A DNA stretch of 64,000 bases from Ailurus styani (GCA_002007465.1 LNAC01000136.1:3655042-3719041); one strand, 5' to 3'. Positions 32,466 through 44,309 are shown, counted from the stretch's first letter. Program-made: numbers and translations. The notes: generated by a model not told the origin, from the letters alone.

Positions 32466-32814
32466 ATCAATAACATGTGAACTTAGTTCTTTACATGTGG
32501 TTTTATTACCTGAACTCTTATTAGTATACAGTAACCGATTTAAGTTATATGATGGTAAGAAGAGTGAAAAACAGAAATATGAACCCCTTGGTATGGGTGT
32601 CGTTTAATATTGCTACATGGGAAATAGCACAGTGCATTTATTTTTACCTTAACTAGAGAGTGATTCTCTTCACTGCAGGGAAGTAGGTTCTTTCTTTCTC
32701 TCTGTCTCTTTCAGGGCTGCATTATGACCTCTGTGGGCTTCATACACTATTGCCTGCATACGTCTCTTCCACCACTAAAAATTAATAAAAAGAGTATGAT
32801 GGTATCAGAATAAA
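32466..32814. other. Unique spacer
   Basis: Nothing recognised. Confidence 0.55.
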
Positions 32815-32824
32815 TATATTTAAT

Positions 32825-33025
32825 GTATTTTTTAAAGATTTTATTTATTTATTTGACAGAGAGAGAGAGAGAGAGATCACAACTAGGCAGAGACAGGCAG
32901 AGAGAGAGGAGGAAGTAGGCTCCCCGCCAAGCAGAGAGCCTGATGCGGGACTCAATCCCAGGACCCTGGGATCATGACCTGAGCCAAAGGCAGAGGCTTA
33001 ACCCACTGAGCCACCCAGGCGCCCC
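32825..33025 (-). mobile_element. Can-SINE, young subfamily
   Basis: The head CTTAACCCACTGAGCCACCCAGGCGCCCC is intact. The (GA)n in the middle is extended. TSD TATATTTAAT at 32815-32824 and 33026-33035. Confidence 0.96.
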
Positions 33026-33035
33026 TATATTTAAT

Positions 33036-33571
33036 ATTATATTGTAATTTTTTAGGCTAAAATTTCATCTTCCCCCTGATTTTTAAAGAAATTAAAACAT
33101 TGTCTTGAACAATGTATTGTGGGCTAGAGGCGCTGTGCTTACTGTGCCTGGCATAAGTTTATTCTGCTCTTCCTCTTCCTCTCATTGTTTCTCTCACTTC
33201 AGATTTGTGGCAGAGCATTCTTCTCAGGTGAGAAGGTAAGAAGACTTCACAAAAAACCATTCCGTATGTAAGGAAAACAGGCAGCCAGCATTTTGCAGTG
33301 CACATTACACAGAAAAAAATTCACTTAAAAACTAACTATACATGCTAGGAGCACAGAGGAGGGGCTCCTAATGGAAGGGCAAACTTTTTAAGTTTTAGAG
33401 ATACTAAGAAAAATTACACTGACAGGGCACATAAAGTAAATTCTCAAAAGATGATGGAACTAGCTAAGCTGTGCAATGACACATTTCTGTGAATACACCC
33501 AGACATGCGCGCCATTCTCTCTCGTATAGTCTAAGCCTCCATTGCATTCACTAATATTTCTTTAATTTTTT
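33036..33571. other. Unique spacer
   Basis: No element recognised. Confidence 0.55.
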
Positions 33572-33585
33572 TCTACTTGTTATTT

Positions 33586-33824
33586 ATTTATGTATTTAGG
33601 TACTTATTTAAAAAAAATATTTATGTGTCAGAGAGAGAGAGAGAGAGAGAGCACGAGTGGCAAGCAGAGGTAAAGAGAGAGGGAGAACCAGACTCCCTGA
33701 GCCAGGAGGCTTACGTGGGACNCCCTGAGCCAGGAGGCTGACGTGGGACTCGATCCCAGGACCCTGGGATCATGACCTGAGTGGAAGGCAGACGCTTAAC
33801 CCACTGAGCCACCCAGGCATCCCA
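33586..33824 (-). mobile_element. Can-SINE, older, containing an N and a 27-bp duplication
   Basis: TSD TCTACTTGTTATTT (33572-33585) and TCTACTTGATATTT (33825-33838), one mismatch. Inside, 27 bases ending at 33721 are repeated right after the N at 33722 with one difference, so the true SINE is probably about 28 bases shorter than shown. Confidence 0.93.
33695..33749. repeat. N-flanked 27-bp direct duplication (probable assembly artefact)
   Basis: Copies 33695-33721 and 33723-33749 differ at one base (TTACG versus TGACG) and are separated only by the single N at 33722. Removing one copy gives a normal SINE. Confidence 0.85.
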
Positions 33825-33838
33825 TCTACTTGATATTT

Positions 33839-36412
33839 CAAAATCTGATGAAATAGCAATCGATGAACTCTGAATGTATGCTGATACCATTTTCCCATTT
33901 CTTCACAATAATCCTGAATATAATGAACTCCCATGGTCCCTATTTAAACTGACCCCTCACCACTCCTGTTTAATCTCGTAAAATGATGAACTTGATGGGC
34001 CATTGGCACCATTTTTGGCATGACAGACATGCTCCATACGCTAATACTCGTAAAGCAAATTCCAGTTAATTAATCCTGACAATTCTTAGGAGGAAGGTAC
34101 ATGTCACGATAATTCCAGTTTTAAGGGCCTATACATCTTATAGTCCTGGACCATATTTCTATGGAAAGCTTTTGCTTATTTTAAATATTTTTCTTACAAT
34201 TATTTTTTGTGTTAGTAAGGTTTCTGATCCACACTGCTTCATTAAAATAAATGATTTGATGAGCAAGGCAGCTTAAGATTCATATTCTGTGCTAATTAAC
34301 AGATTCTTCTAATTGTTAGAAGGCTCCTGATGTCTTTCTAATTCTTTCAACTCATTACTTTCTTACAGAAGTTACAGTTCTTAAAGGAATAGTAACAGAT
34401 ACTATGAAACTTCCTTTCTACATATACACACTGCCTCAAAATACATTAATTTGTGAAAGCAGGCCAATAATTTAAAATCTGTTAATTGATGTGCTTTCCT
34501 TCCAAAACCAAGTGAAATATCTTCCCTATTTTCCATTTCTACTTTCCCATCTGGGATACTAAGATGCATTTTTAAAAGATTACTTTTAGTTGAAAATAAT
34601 GTAGCAAAACATATATTAAAATCTCTATATGCTTCCACTTGAATATATTTTAGTTAGATCAGTAGATCAGATCTCAATTCTCTGGATTTCTGTTACTACA
34701 GAGAGGAGCAAGGGGGAGGGATCTAATTTTATTTTGAAAATGTCCTTTTCCATATATGATTACTAACAAACAGAGTTTATAATGCGTCAGTTTATGCTTG
34801 GATCATTATGAAATGATATTTCCAGCAATTGTGTAGATGGATTCTCTGCCTATAAGGAGTAGTGATTGAAGACAGACAACTTTGATTCAGACAAAGGTGA
34901 TGAATATTTGAAAAATACAATACTATGTAAATAAAAAACAAAGTATATATCAAAAATACCATCCAAAGTTAAGTATAGTTTGGTGAGACAAGGGTTAAAG
35001 GAAAGTAAATGAGTGAAATTGAAAAATATTTATTTATTGCTCTTTGAGGCTGACCACATAGTACAACTTGTGCCAAGGTTGTTGATTTTTGATTGACAGA
35101 CATTAAGCAACTTATAGAATTTTCTTAAACCACCATACATATGCTAATTTCAAAAGAAGACATTTAAGTCCCAACATGTTCCAATTAATATTAAATTTCA
35201 GTTAATCCTGAATATAAATTGCTGAAGAGTTAGTTTTCTGTGGTTTATTATCTGAGGGATGACAATAGCAATTTAGGCTACCACCTCATAGCTTACAAAA
35301 GGGTTTCACATGTGTTATCTCATTGGATATACTCAACAGCCCTTTGCTTATATATTTTAAATAGTAAAACGAGAAACTAAGTGAGCAGCCCAATAAAACA
35401 CAGAGAATAAATTCTAAAGGAAAAATAACACATACTTTTTTTTTAATGCCAAATCTCAAATTCAGAAAAAAAAATTTGACAAATGTGTTAAATGATCATT
35501 GAGAATTAGTCAAACAAGTTACTTTGGGATCATTGCTTCCCTAAGACAGATGTACAGTTAGGTATATGAAAATGATTTTTTCACACTTCAAGAAGGGCAT
35601 TAACATACAATAAAACACAAAAATTCTATGATACACAAATTAATACAAGATTTATTTTTTTTAGTTGATAAATCGGTCAATGAAGGATGAGGGAAGGTTA
35701 AAAAAATTCATTAACCCATGTTTCCTAAAATTTACTGCAATTTCTTAAAAATAAATTAACTTTAAGCTGGGAAAGAGAAAAATAAGAGGCTTGGGAACTT
35801 TGTAGAACAAAACCTGTCACCTCGTCTTTGTAGCAGATATTTTGTTGGTCTTGAGATCTGAAAGAAAATTATCACAGAGTCTTTGTAGAAGGAGCATTTG
35901 TATAGTCAACTATATGATATCCTTGATAGGGGAAGAAAAAATAATTCAGGTAAATTCTTTATATAATGAATTCTCATATCCCACTGGGATGCCTTTTAAA
36001 ACTGATCCTGTGTACAGCTATTATCAGCTCTCATGGAAAAAAAATATGGAAAGTACTGTGAGATAAGCATAATTTTCTGTCCGACACCCCTAACGTGGAA
36101 TTATAGCATGGAAAACTTGAGAGATTAGTATTCATCTTATCCTTGGCTCATACTAATTCTCTTGAATGTGATCAATCGCAGCAAGACTTTTGACATTAGC
36201 TAATGCCTTTATTCTGTTTGTGCAGCTACCTGTCCATCATGAGAAGGTCTCTCTTACTCCGGAATCTATATATCCTAATGCTTTCTCTTATTTGCTCTCA
36301 ATCTCCTTCCTCAAAACTTGTCTATAACTGCGGCCATCTTATCCAGGCCTATGGCGTTTAGGGGCTGCTCTGGGTTTAGAACCTGCATCTATCTATCCCT
36401 CTGTCAAAAGCC
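33839..36412. other. 2.6 kb nearly free of recognisable transposons
   Basis: AT-rich. I recognise only a weak MIR-like trace at 35290-35400 (TTACAAAAGGGTTTCACATGTGTTATCTCATTGG). It contains a PBX/MEIS-type decamer (35090-35099) and a 17-base palindrome (34306-34322). ORFs of 74-78 aa have no features. Low transposon content is sometimes a mark of constrained noncoding DNA. Confidence 0.5.
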
Positions 36413-36422
36413 TTTTATCTCA

Positions 36423-36619
36423 GGGTGCCTGAGTGGCTCAGTCTGTTAAGCATCTGCCTCCGGCTCAGGTCATGATCGCAGGGTCCTAGGGTTGAGCCCC
36501 GCTCTGGACTCCCGCCTCAGCCCGAACTCTCCTTCTCCTTCTCCCTCTTCCTCATCTCCCGGCTTGTGCTGTCTCCCTCTCTCACTCAGTCTCTCTTTCA
36601 AATAAATAAATAAAATCTT
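36423..36619 (+). mobile_element. Can-SINE, older, with an L1 nested at its tail
   Basis: Head GGGTGCCTGAGTGGCTCAGTC with TTAAGCATCTGCCTCCGGC. It ends in (AAATA)n AAAATCTTAAACACCCG. Its TSD TTTTATCTCA is at 36413-36422 and, beyond the nested L1, at 36998-37007. Confidence 0.93.
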
Positions 36620-36632
36620 AAACACCCGTTTT

Positions 36633-36988
36633 TTTTTTTCCTTTTTTCTTTGACTTGCCCACTCCCTCCCCTTGCTTTCTTTTTTTTTTTTTTTAATTTT
36701 ATTTTTATTCTTTGCCCAAGGGGTACAGGTCTGTGAATCATCAGGCTTACATCTTTCACAGCACTCACCAAAGCACAAACCCTCCCCAATGTCCATAACC
36801 CATCCACCCTATCCCTACCCTCCCACCCCCCAGTAACCCTCAGTTTGTTTTGTGAGATCAGGAGTCTCTTATGGTTTGTGTCCTTCCCCATCCCATCTTG
36901 TTTCATTATTTTTCCCTCCCTACCCCCCACGACCCCCCNGACTTATTTCACTCAGCATAATACCCTCCAGTTCCATCCATGTCGTTGC
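36633..36988 (-). mobile_element. Carnivore L1 3'UTR insert, two poly-A tracts, N inside
   Basis: Reverse L1 3' end: CTTTGCCCAAGGGGTACAGGTC, CACAGCACTCACCAAAGC, CAGTAACCCTCAGTTTGTTTTG, AGGAGTCTCTTATGGTTTG and CAGCATAATACCCTCCAGTTCC. A 13-base TSD AAACACCCGTTTT flanks it (36620-36632 and 36989-37001). Two T tracts (about 36629-36650 and 36677-36694) with roughly 26 bases between them suggest a short 3' transduction. At N 36939 a piece of the L1 (several tens of bases before GACTTATTTCACTCAGC) is missing. ORFs of 108 and 110 aa here are shadows. Confidence 0.85.
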
Positions 36989-37007
36989 AAACACCCGTTT
37001 TATCTCA

Positions 37008-38487
37008 AAAACTAACTGTAGACTTTAAGGAGCCCTTGCATACCTTAACTGCAGTAAAATGAATTTCCGATTGCCATTTTCACTGTAGCTCAGAGGCTAT
37101 AAGACTTAGATGCCTGCAGGTGATGGCAAAAATATAAATAAAAAGAGGAGGCAAGACATCTGGCAATACAGTAGTGGAACTAGAGCAAATATGAGATTGT
37201 AAGTCCTCCCTTGAAGAGTGCATGTTTCATCTGCAAGGAGGAGCAGTTTTCACTCCACTTCAATCAGTTATTGGCCTTTTAGACTTCGGGTATGATGTGG
37301 CTGCTGTGCCGGCAGCTTGTTTGCATGGCATGTAAACTGTGCCTCTGTGCTCAGAGTCTTTCCCGGTTACTTCATGTAACATGCTGCTGATTTCAGTACA
37401 AGCTGTGTATCGTTTAAGTCTACTCTACCAGGCAATAATCTAATGAAGAGGAAAGAAAAACTAAATTGGAGAAATAATACTTCGGTCAATTAAAAGAGCA
37501 TATCATTTGATCACTGAAACTAAATGGGAATATCTATGCCACTGAGTAGTTATAAAAATTATATAGGTGATATAAGTGAAATTGTTTTGCAAATTTAAAA
37601 AATAGGTATATATTTATAGTGTTCTTGAACTTGAATGAATGCTTATAATTATTATGGAAAGACTTTTTAAACTTTTGAATTATCCAAGTTCTATTAACTT
37701 ATAATATTTAGTGAAATAGAAAACTCCCAAAAATTTTAGCTAAGGTTTTAACTATGTTTAATACTTTTGCTTCCATTAAATACAGTTTTTATTTTTTCAC
37801 AAATTTCCTTCAAACTGTTTTAAGTATAGCAGGATGTAAGCCTGGTCCCTGTGTTATTTGCCTATTTAATTTAATAATTATTCTTAGATATCTAAAACTT
37901 GCTTTATTCTTTCCCAAAAGATCCTGATAGATTCTTTGTATTCAGGTTATTTTCTTCTTAGCTTAAAAATATCTATATTCTTTCTTAATGCTATCTGGGA
38001 ATATATTCCCAGGAACTAAGTCTAATCATTGTGTTACTCAAAGATACACATGTAAAATGAAAAAGAGCAGGAAGGATATACATTATATTTTTAAAAGGAT
38101 TATCTATAGAGATTCAATTTTATTCTATATTAGGTCACAACAGGATAGAGAGTTATCTTCATCAACTTATTTCTTTTTAAACTTCTCTAAGAGGCTTGTG
38201 AATGAAATTTAAAATGAACCTTGCTTAAATTTCCACTACTCTAATTTTTTAACTGCTTTTGTTGACTTGAACAATGCAATCTCGACCCTTTATTGTCATT
38301 CTCTTTCTGCAGAAAATGCGTGCTAGCATCCAATCATAAATTTATCTCCGTGACTTTGAGGACTAGAGAAAAGGGCTTTCTAAAGAAATATTTAAAGTAT
38401 AGGCATGTTTCTTTAGACAATGAAATATTCATCATATATGCTTGGATACAAAGGAAGGTTTTCCCTCTGTAGTTGAATGGTACTTGG
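37008..38487. other. Unique AT-rich interval
   Basis: No gene or transposon recognised. The 37.20-37.44 kb part (GTGCCGGCAGCTTGTTTGCATGG) is less AT-rich than its surroundings. Confidence 0.55.
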
Positions 38488-38968
38488 GCACTCCCCAAAT
38501 TACCTGTGCCTCTGGGCATTCATGCCTATATGGTTCCTTCCCTTTGATTCTGAGCTGGACTTGTGATGCGCTTCAACCAATAAAACGTGGTGAAAGGAAC
38601 GATTTGCCAATTTTATGGCTAAGCCTTAGGGAGCCCTGGCAGTATGTATTTTTGTGCACTGAGAGCATCTAGTTGCTAGTAAGGAGTCAGACTGACGTGA
38701 GATGGTGCACACAGAGCACATGGTGGCGAACTGAAGAACCCAGCCAGCAGCGAGAGCTGAAGCCCAGGACCCATGTACCAGTAAAGCAGTCCCGGCAGAC
38801 CCCAGAGTTTACAGCCAACAGAGCAAAACCACCTGGGACAAAGAGAAGCTCTCCTCACCAAGCACCCCCCCCCCAATTGCAAATGTCAGCAAACAAGCTA
38901 CAGGAGTGATCGTTTTAAGCCTTTATATTTTTGGGCAATTTGTTATGCAGAAATAAACTATCAAAATA
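38488..38968 (+). mobile_element. MaLR (MLT1-like) LTR
   Basis: GAGCTGGACTTGTGATGCGCTTC, CCAATAAAACGTGG, GAGTCAGACTGACGTGAGATGG and TCGTTTTAAGCCTTTATATTTTTGGGCAATTTGTTATGCAGAAATAAAC near the 3' end fit MaLR LTRs. A C10 run lies at 38863-38873. ORFs of 76, 78 and 68 aa overlap on both strands and are not genes. Confidence 0.65.
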
Positions 38969-40277
38969 CCTCCCTAAAATCATGTACCAGAAAAGTGGTT
39001 TGTTCTGTATTTGAGTCCTTACATAGTCTCTCATCATTATGGGTCAGAAATGTTCTCAGTTATTTTATTTTGAACAATTCTATTTGAAGGAGACATTCAG
39101 CTCCAGTCCTCTCACACCGTGCCTAAGTTTAAAGCTTCTGTTATATATTGAACCTCTAGGTGATTAGAAGCTTACCACTCTCAGCCTCGGGTACTGTGGA
39201 CCCTGCCATTACTGCACACTTCCTCCTTTGTTTTCAGTCTGCCTTTTGCCAAATCCAGGAAAGATCCAAGACAGACAGTATTCCTCGAGCTTATCTTTTT
39301 TTGTGTGTATGTTATTATTGGAGTCAGTAGGTTTTGAATCTCTGTCTGTCTGGCTGCCTTTTTGTCTGTCAGTCACTGTTGCTATTTCTCTCTCTTTCCT
39401 GCTCTGTCATCTATAATAATATCCCCACCATTTTTACAGAGTGGCTGTCTCTGTGATAATAGGTAGTGGGCCTATTTATTGTGGTGACACAGCAGATGAG
39501 CTCTGGAAATCCCATTTATATCATTACCCGGACAAGACAATGAAACATCAGAATCTGCCAACACCCAGGATGTGGTGTTAAGATGATATCGAGCCCTGTG
39601 TCTTGAAAATCTTGAGAGTTATTTTTTATCTTCTAGTGCTTAAATAGAATTGATGTACAAGGTGTATAATGTGTAAAGGATGGTAGTCGGTGTGTAATGT
39701 GTGGAAGGTGGTATTTGGCTAAGGTAAGATGGGGCCGTGGGGATATTTGTGAGGTAAGAGATGGAACAGGGGTTATTTTAGATTTTTAGGTTACATACAT
39801 ATAAGAAGGCCAGGCATTTTGATTCACACAGAGTTTGATATTATTGTAAACTGGAAGATAGCCTTCACTCAGAAGCAACCCAAATCAACTTTTTAAAATT
39901 TTACATTTTATTAGGGTGATTTTTAGAATAAGATTTAAATTCATGTTCAGCTCATTAATGAGTCATTGATGCATGCCTTGACTAACACTGACTAACAGAA
40001 CTGGAAACAGAAAAAATCTGTTTTGTTGTTAGAATTTCTGCAAGGAGGTCTTCCTTCTCAGCATTTCTAAATTTTAGAATATGAACAGAGCGGGACTCAA
40101 AGATGATACTACACACCCACTCACAATTTCTCTCTCATGAGATAGTGGCATGGTGTTGAGGGCCTTCATGAGGAGAATTTGGCAGGCATTTGTAAATATG
40201 TTAATTCTGTGGGACAAAGGAATATAGGTAAAGGTAGTTTTGGGGATAGGGTACATTGTCATTTCTCAGGGTGCTGT
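38969..40277. other. Unique interval with a 28-bp imperfect tandem duplication
   Basis: Two 28-base units, 39661-39688 and 39689-39716, share GTGTGTAATGTGT/GTGTATAATGTGT, AAGG and TGGTA blocks. No gene or transposon recognised. Confidence 0.55.
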
Positions 40278-40410
40278 TTTTAGCACTTTGTTCCAGAATC
40301 ACCTACAACAAAAGCTCTTGATCACAAATATCCTCTAGGTCCACCCAGTTGTTCTGATACAGAAGTTTTGGTCGGAAGCTTGAGAATGTAGATTTTTAAC
40401 AAATTCTCTG
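40278..40410 (+). mobile_element. MER5A-like fragment (hAT-Charlie)
   Basis: TTCCAGAATCACCTACAACA, GTCCACCCAGTTGTTCTGATACAG and GAATGTAGATTTTTAACAAATTCTC match the MER5A core with considerable divergence. Confidence 0.55.
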
Positions 40411-40989
40411 TAATTTCTGCATCTAAATGCTTGAGAGTGATTGTCCAGAGGCAAACATAGGCACAGTAAATAGAAACACAGAGAGAGGTTATGGGTTTTG
40501 TCAGTCTCTTTTACTCTTATCGGAAGCTGTTCAGATCACAGCATGGGAAAAGAGTGAATACCTAAAATCTGGAGTAGGGCAAAATCCAAAACCATATTTA
40601 GGAAGTTGTGCTTAGGTCTAAAGTTTCCCCAGGCCCAAAGGCAAAACCACAGAGTCATTATGTTCTTCTTGGGATTTCCCTCAGATTTACAGATGCTGAA
40701 ATTTCTGTATAACTAAACTGATCATCAAAAGTTGTATCATTCAGTTCATGTCAGAGGAAGTCTAAAATAATTGTCAGGGGAGGGGAGGATATAGAAATGG
40801 GCTAGTTCAGTTCTAAATTCAGTATAGAAACATCATACATATGTACCATAATTGCCTTGAGAAGATTCAAAACACCGGGATGTCTCTCATTGTTTGAGAC
40901 TAGATAAAGAAACAAACAAGCAACAAAAACCAAGACTTAACGTCGACCCATTGAAAAGTTCTGCTGTATAAAAGGCAATAAAAACATAG
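40411..40989. other. Unique interval
   Basis: Nothing recognised. Confidence 0.55.
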
Positions 40990-41335
40990 CATTCAAGACA
41001 GACCCTCCTAATATTTTTGTGTAATGGACATATCTATTCTTTTTTAGTGAAATTGATACATGTCGTAGAAAAAAATTAAAATATAAGGGAGAAAATAAGC
41101 ATGCTTCTCATCCCACTGTCTAAAGGGGAAAATACTGTGAACATACTGATGTATAACTTTGTGTGTGCTTGTGCATATGTGTAACTATGAGTATAACTAT
41201 TTTTGTTAAAAAATTTAAAAAATCAAACAAAAATAGATTTATGTTCTACATGTTCTTTTATTTTATAACCATATTTTTCTTACTACTCTGTAGTGATAGC
41301 TCATGATGTTTCTCTTTCAGTGAAAATAGCAACTC
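40990..41335 (-). mobile_element. Possible old L1 3'UTR, reverse
   Basis: TTCTCATCCCACTGTCTAAAGGGGAAAATACTGTGAACATACTGATGTATAAC resembles a reverse L1M 3' block ('atcccaccacccagagataaccactgttaacattttggtgtat'). Divergence is high. Confidence 0.4.
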
Positions 41336-41397
41336 CATCATTAGTTTTGTTAGGAAAATTCAAATTTTATTTTTATGTACTCATGTATATCAATTTT

Positions 41398-41594
41398 TTA
41401 TTTTAAGATTTTATTTATTTATTTATTTGAGAGAGAGAACGAGAGAGAGAGGACAAGCAGGGGGAGCGGCAGAGGGAGAGAAAGAAGCAGGTTCTCTGCT
41501 GAGTAGGGAGCCCGACGTGGGGCTTGACCCTCGGACCCTCAGATCATGACCTGAGCCGAAGGCAGACGCTTAATCGATACCCAGGCCACCCCAA
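41398..41594 (-). mobile_element. Can-SINE, older
   Basis: Related 18-20 base flanks TACTCATGTATATCAATTTT (41378-41397) and TACTCATTATATCAATCTTT (41595-41614) form a diverged TSD. The head is rearranged: GCTTAATCGATACCCAGGCCACCCC. Confidence 0.93.
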
Positions 41595-41614
41595 TACTCA
41601 TTATATCAATCTTT

Positions 41615-42214
41615 AAAAATGTCTTCATACCTCATTTATGTGTTGTATAGAAGAAAAAGTACACTGCATCAGGTAAATAAGCAAGAAATATTTTATTTAA
41701 GGCTATTGCATCAGGCAAGAGAAACTGTTGCAACAGGGGAGAGCGACAACTCAACTATGCTGAAACATAAGTCAGGAGGCCTTTTAAATGCTGGAACAAG
41801 TTAATAGGAAAATATTGGATGACATCAGCGAGCAGGCAATCATTGTGATTCTGCCATCTGTATTTGGGAATTGTCACTCATCAAGGTTAGGCTGCTACTC
41901 CCCTCTAGGGACTGGGAAATAGGGACCCTATCTTTCTTGATTGTATTTCAAAGGAGTGGCTTCCAGGTCAGTAAGAAAGCCATTCCTGGGTTGTACAATA
42001 TTTTCATCTCATAGGGACAGAGAAAAAATTATAATTTCAAGTTGTCTAAAGTAGATGCCCTAAGAAAAGGTGGTCAACGACCTGTCATCAGAAAGAAGCC
42101 CATCTATAGTTTATTCCAGGAGGAATCGTTAAGGCCTTCTTAGTTGTACTTTGGCATAGCTTGCTCTTACTGAAGATTATAAATATGTTCAGATTTATTT
42201 TGTTTTGATATACT
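41615..42214. other. Unclassified, possible ERV LTR remnant
   Basis: TATTTTATTTAAGGC, CAACAGGGGAGAGCGACAAC and AAAGGTGGTCAACGACCTGTCATC look LTR-like in reverse orientation, but I cannot assign a family. No coding potential (one 61-aa ORF). Confidence 0.3.
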
Positions 42215-42870
42215 TACTTTTGTCCATAGCTTACATTAACAGTTTAATTCAGTCAAGATTGTACTTTAAGTTGAAGTGTAAAATTGGTTCTAAATTCCTA
42301 TTTTCTCAAAATTTATCCTGATGTTCCAATCGATAATGAAATTGAGTCTTTTCTGACTGATTTGAAATTCCATTTTTATAGCTCTTCTTTTAGATTTTGT
42401 TTTATAACCTGTTGATCTGTCAGGACCATCATGATTTAATTTGTGTAGCATTAAAATTAATTTGAACATCTGTTAGGGCAAAATTTCTCTTTATTTAATA
42501 TTATGCATTATAACATTCATGACTATTTTCATATGTAAAATCCCATTGGAATTCTTATTATAATTTAATCAATTTATAGATTAACAATTAGAGAACCGAC
42601 ATATTTTAACTCTTCTACTTTTCCATCCAGAAGCATAATATGTCTAAATTTTTAATATTCTTTCGTATATTAATTACTTTTCTGTATATTGGTTTCTGTC
42701 ATATGTTTCTTCTTAGCTTTAGTCCTACACATTTCAAATTTTATATGTTTTTGTTTATCTATATATTTAATAAGTAATCATGTGAGGGCATTTACAGATT
42801 TTTTAGGCATCTATTTTTTTATATGCACATACCAACCTATTCTGATGGTTCTAGACTGTTGGTTCAAGCA
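42215..42870 (-). mobile_element. Old L1M ORF2 fragment, reverse
   Basis: CATGATTTAATTTGTGTAGC, CATCTGTTAGGGCAAAATTTC, CCCATTGGAATTCTTATTATAATTTAATCAATTTATAGATTAACAATTAG and CTTAGCTTTAGTCCTACACA follow reverse L1 ORF2 (endonuclease/RT-proximal block) in order. The 70-aa ORF at 42689-42901 is a shadow. Confidence 0.7.
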
Positions 42871-43633
42871 TGAATATGCCATTAAGCAACTTTTAGGATA
42901 AGTGAACAGTTTGTAATAACTGCTATGTTTTTTAGTGAAATTAAGAAAAAAAATAACTGCTATGAAAATGCATACAATGAAACAGTGGTAGGATCATAGG
43001 TAAAAGGTGGATGAGCTGTATAAAATGAAACTGTAAGGACAGAGGTCATGTCTTACAGAAATTTGACACATCATTTAAGTAGCAGAGACAAGAATGTGCA
43101 CTGGAGAAATTCCAGTGAGTGTTGTGGAGAGAAAAAGTTTCATATGCTTTATAGAAGTACAGAGTTGAGGGATATAGAAATAAGAAAAATGAGTGAAAAA
43201 ATTACAAGATTTAGAGGGTAAATAATAGAAATTCAGTACACAGATCATCACAATTTCTAAAGAGGTGGTTGGAGTAAATAGAACATAAGCAGTGATCAGA
43301 GAAATGGTACAAGACTGAAAGAGGATTTTAAGTTGTAAGTCTGAAGGTCTCTCAAAGATTACTAGGTACAGTCAAAATTAATATAAGGAGACAAATAACA
43401 TACCCTAGTTGTATTTCGAAATGATTAAAAAAATATTCCCACATAAATTCATCGAGAAAATCAGTTATCTACCAGAGAATGAATATCAGTTATGATCTCA
43501 AACTTCTCTTAAATTTTAAATGTCAGTAAAAGTAGACTAATATCTGTACAGTTTTGAAAGGATAATGGGGAAAGCAGTAGATATTCTTTTCTCATTAAGG
43601 TTGGCATTAACATATAAGAACATCAAAAAATCA
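42871..43633. other. AT-rich interval, possible very old LINE traces
   Basis: AGAGAATGAATATCAGTTATGATCTCAAACTTCTC could be old L1 but cannot be assigned. No gene is seen. Confidence 0.4.
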
Positions 43634-43795
43634 GGAGCATCTGGGTGGCTCAGTCTTTAAGCATCTGCCTTTAGCTTAGGTCATGATCCCAGGGTCCTGA
43701 GATCAAATACTGCATCGGGCTCCCTGCTTCTCCCTCTGCTCCTCCCCCCAGGCTCATGTTCTCTCTCTCTCTCAAATAAATAAATAAATGTCTTT
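43634..43795 (+). mobile_element. Can-SINE, older, shortened middle
   Basis: Head GGAGCATCTGGGTGGCTCAGTC and TTAAGCATCTGCC, with no GGGGAGCCTGC block. A diverged TSD AGAACATCAAAAAATC / AGAACATAAAAATTT lies on each side. Confidence 0.93.
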
Positions 43796-44309
43796 AGAAC
43801 ATAAAAATTTAGTCATACAGCTCTACAAATATAGAGCCTGTGTTCCCTTCCATTAAGAAAACGCACGTGGACTTGCTAAGGCAAATGTTTAATAAAACAG
43901 TATAAAGAACTTGCAGATAAGAAAACCATGGCATAGAAACAAATGTAGCGAGAATTGAATCCATTTCATAGAAATTTATATAGATAATAATGTGTCATAA
44001 ATTATCCTTTGAATAAAGTATTTAAATATGATATTAAATATGGTAACAAGAAAATAATGTTTCTGAATATTTCAGATTATACCTATACAAACTAGGTGAT
44101 ATGTTAGACAAAAGGAAAACTGTATTAATTTACTCTTTTTTACACCAGGAGAACCTATTATATATGTGTAATATTATGCATGTTATTAAATAAAGCATAA
44201 TTATTAATTTTTATCATTATAGTTATAGGTTGTTAAGTGTGACAGAAAAGTTACACGTAAATGATTGAACTTATAAATATATATATGTGTATGTATAATG
44301 TGTATTTAT
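43796..44309. other. AT-rich unique spacer
   Basis: Nothing recognised; short TA runs near 44277. Confidence 0.55.

Noticed and set aside
36470..36930. 108- and 110-aa minus ORFs, Lys-rich
   Set aside because: They run across a SINE, a poly-T tract and an L1 3'UTR; composition comes from the tails.
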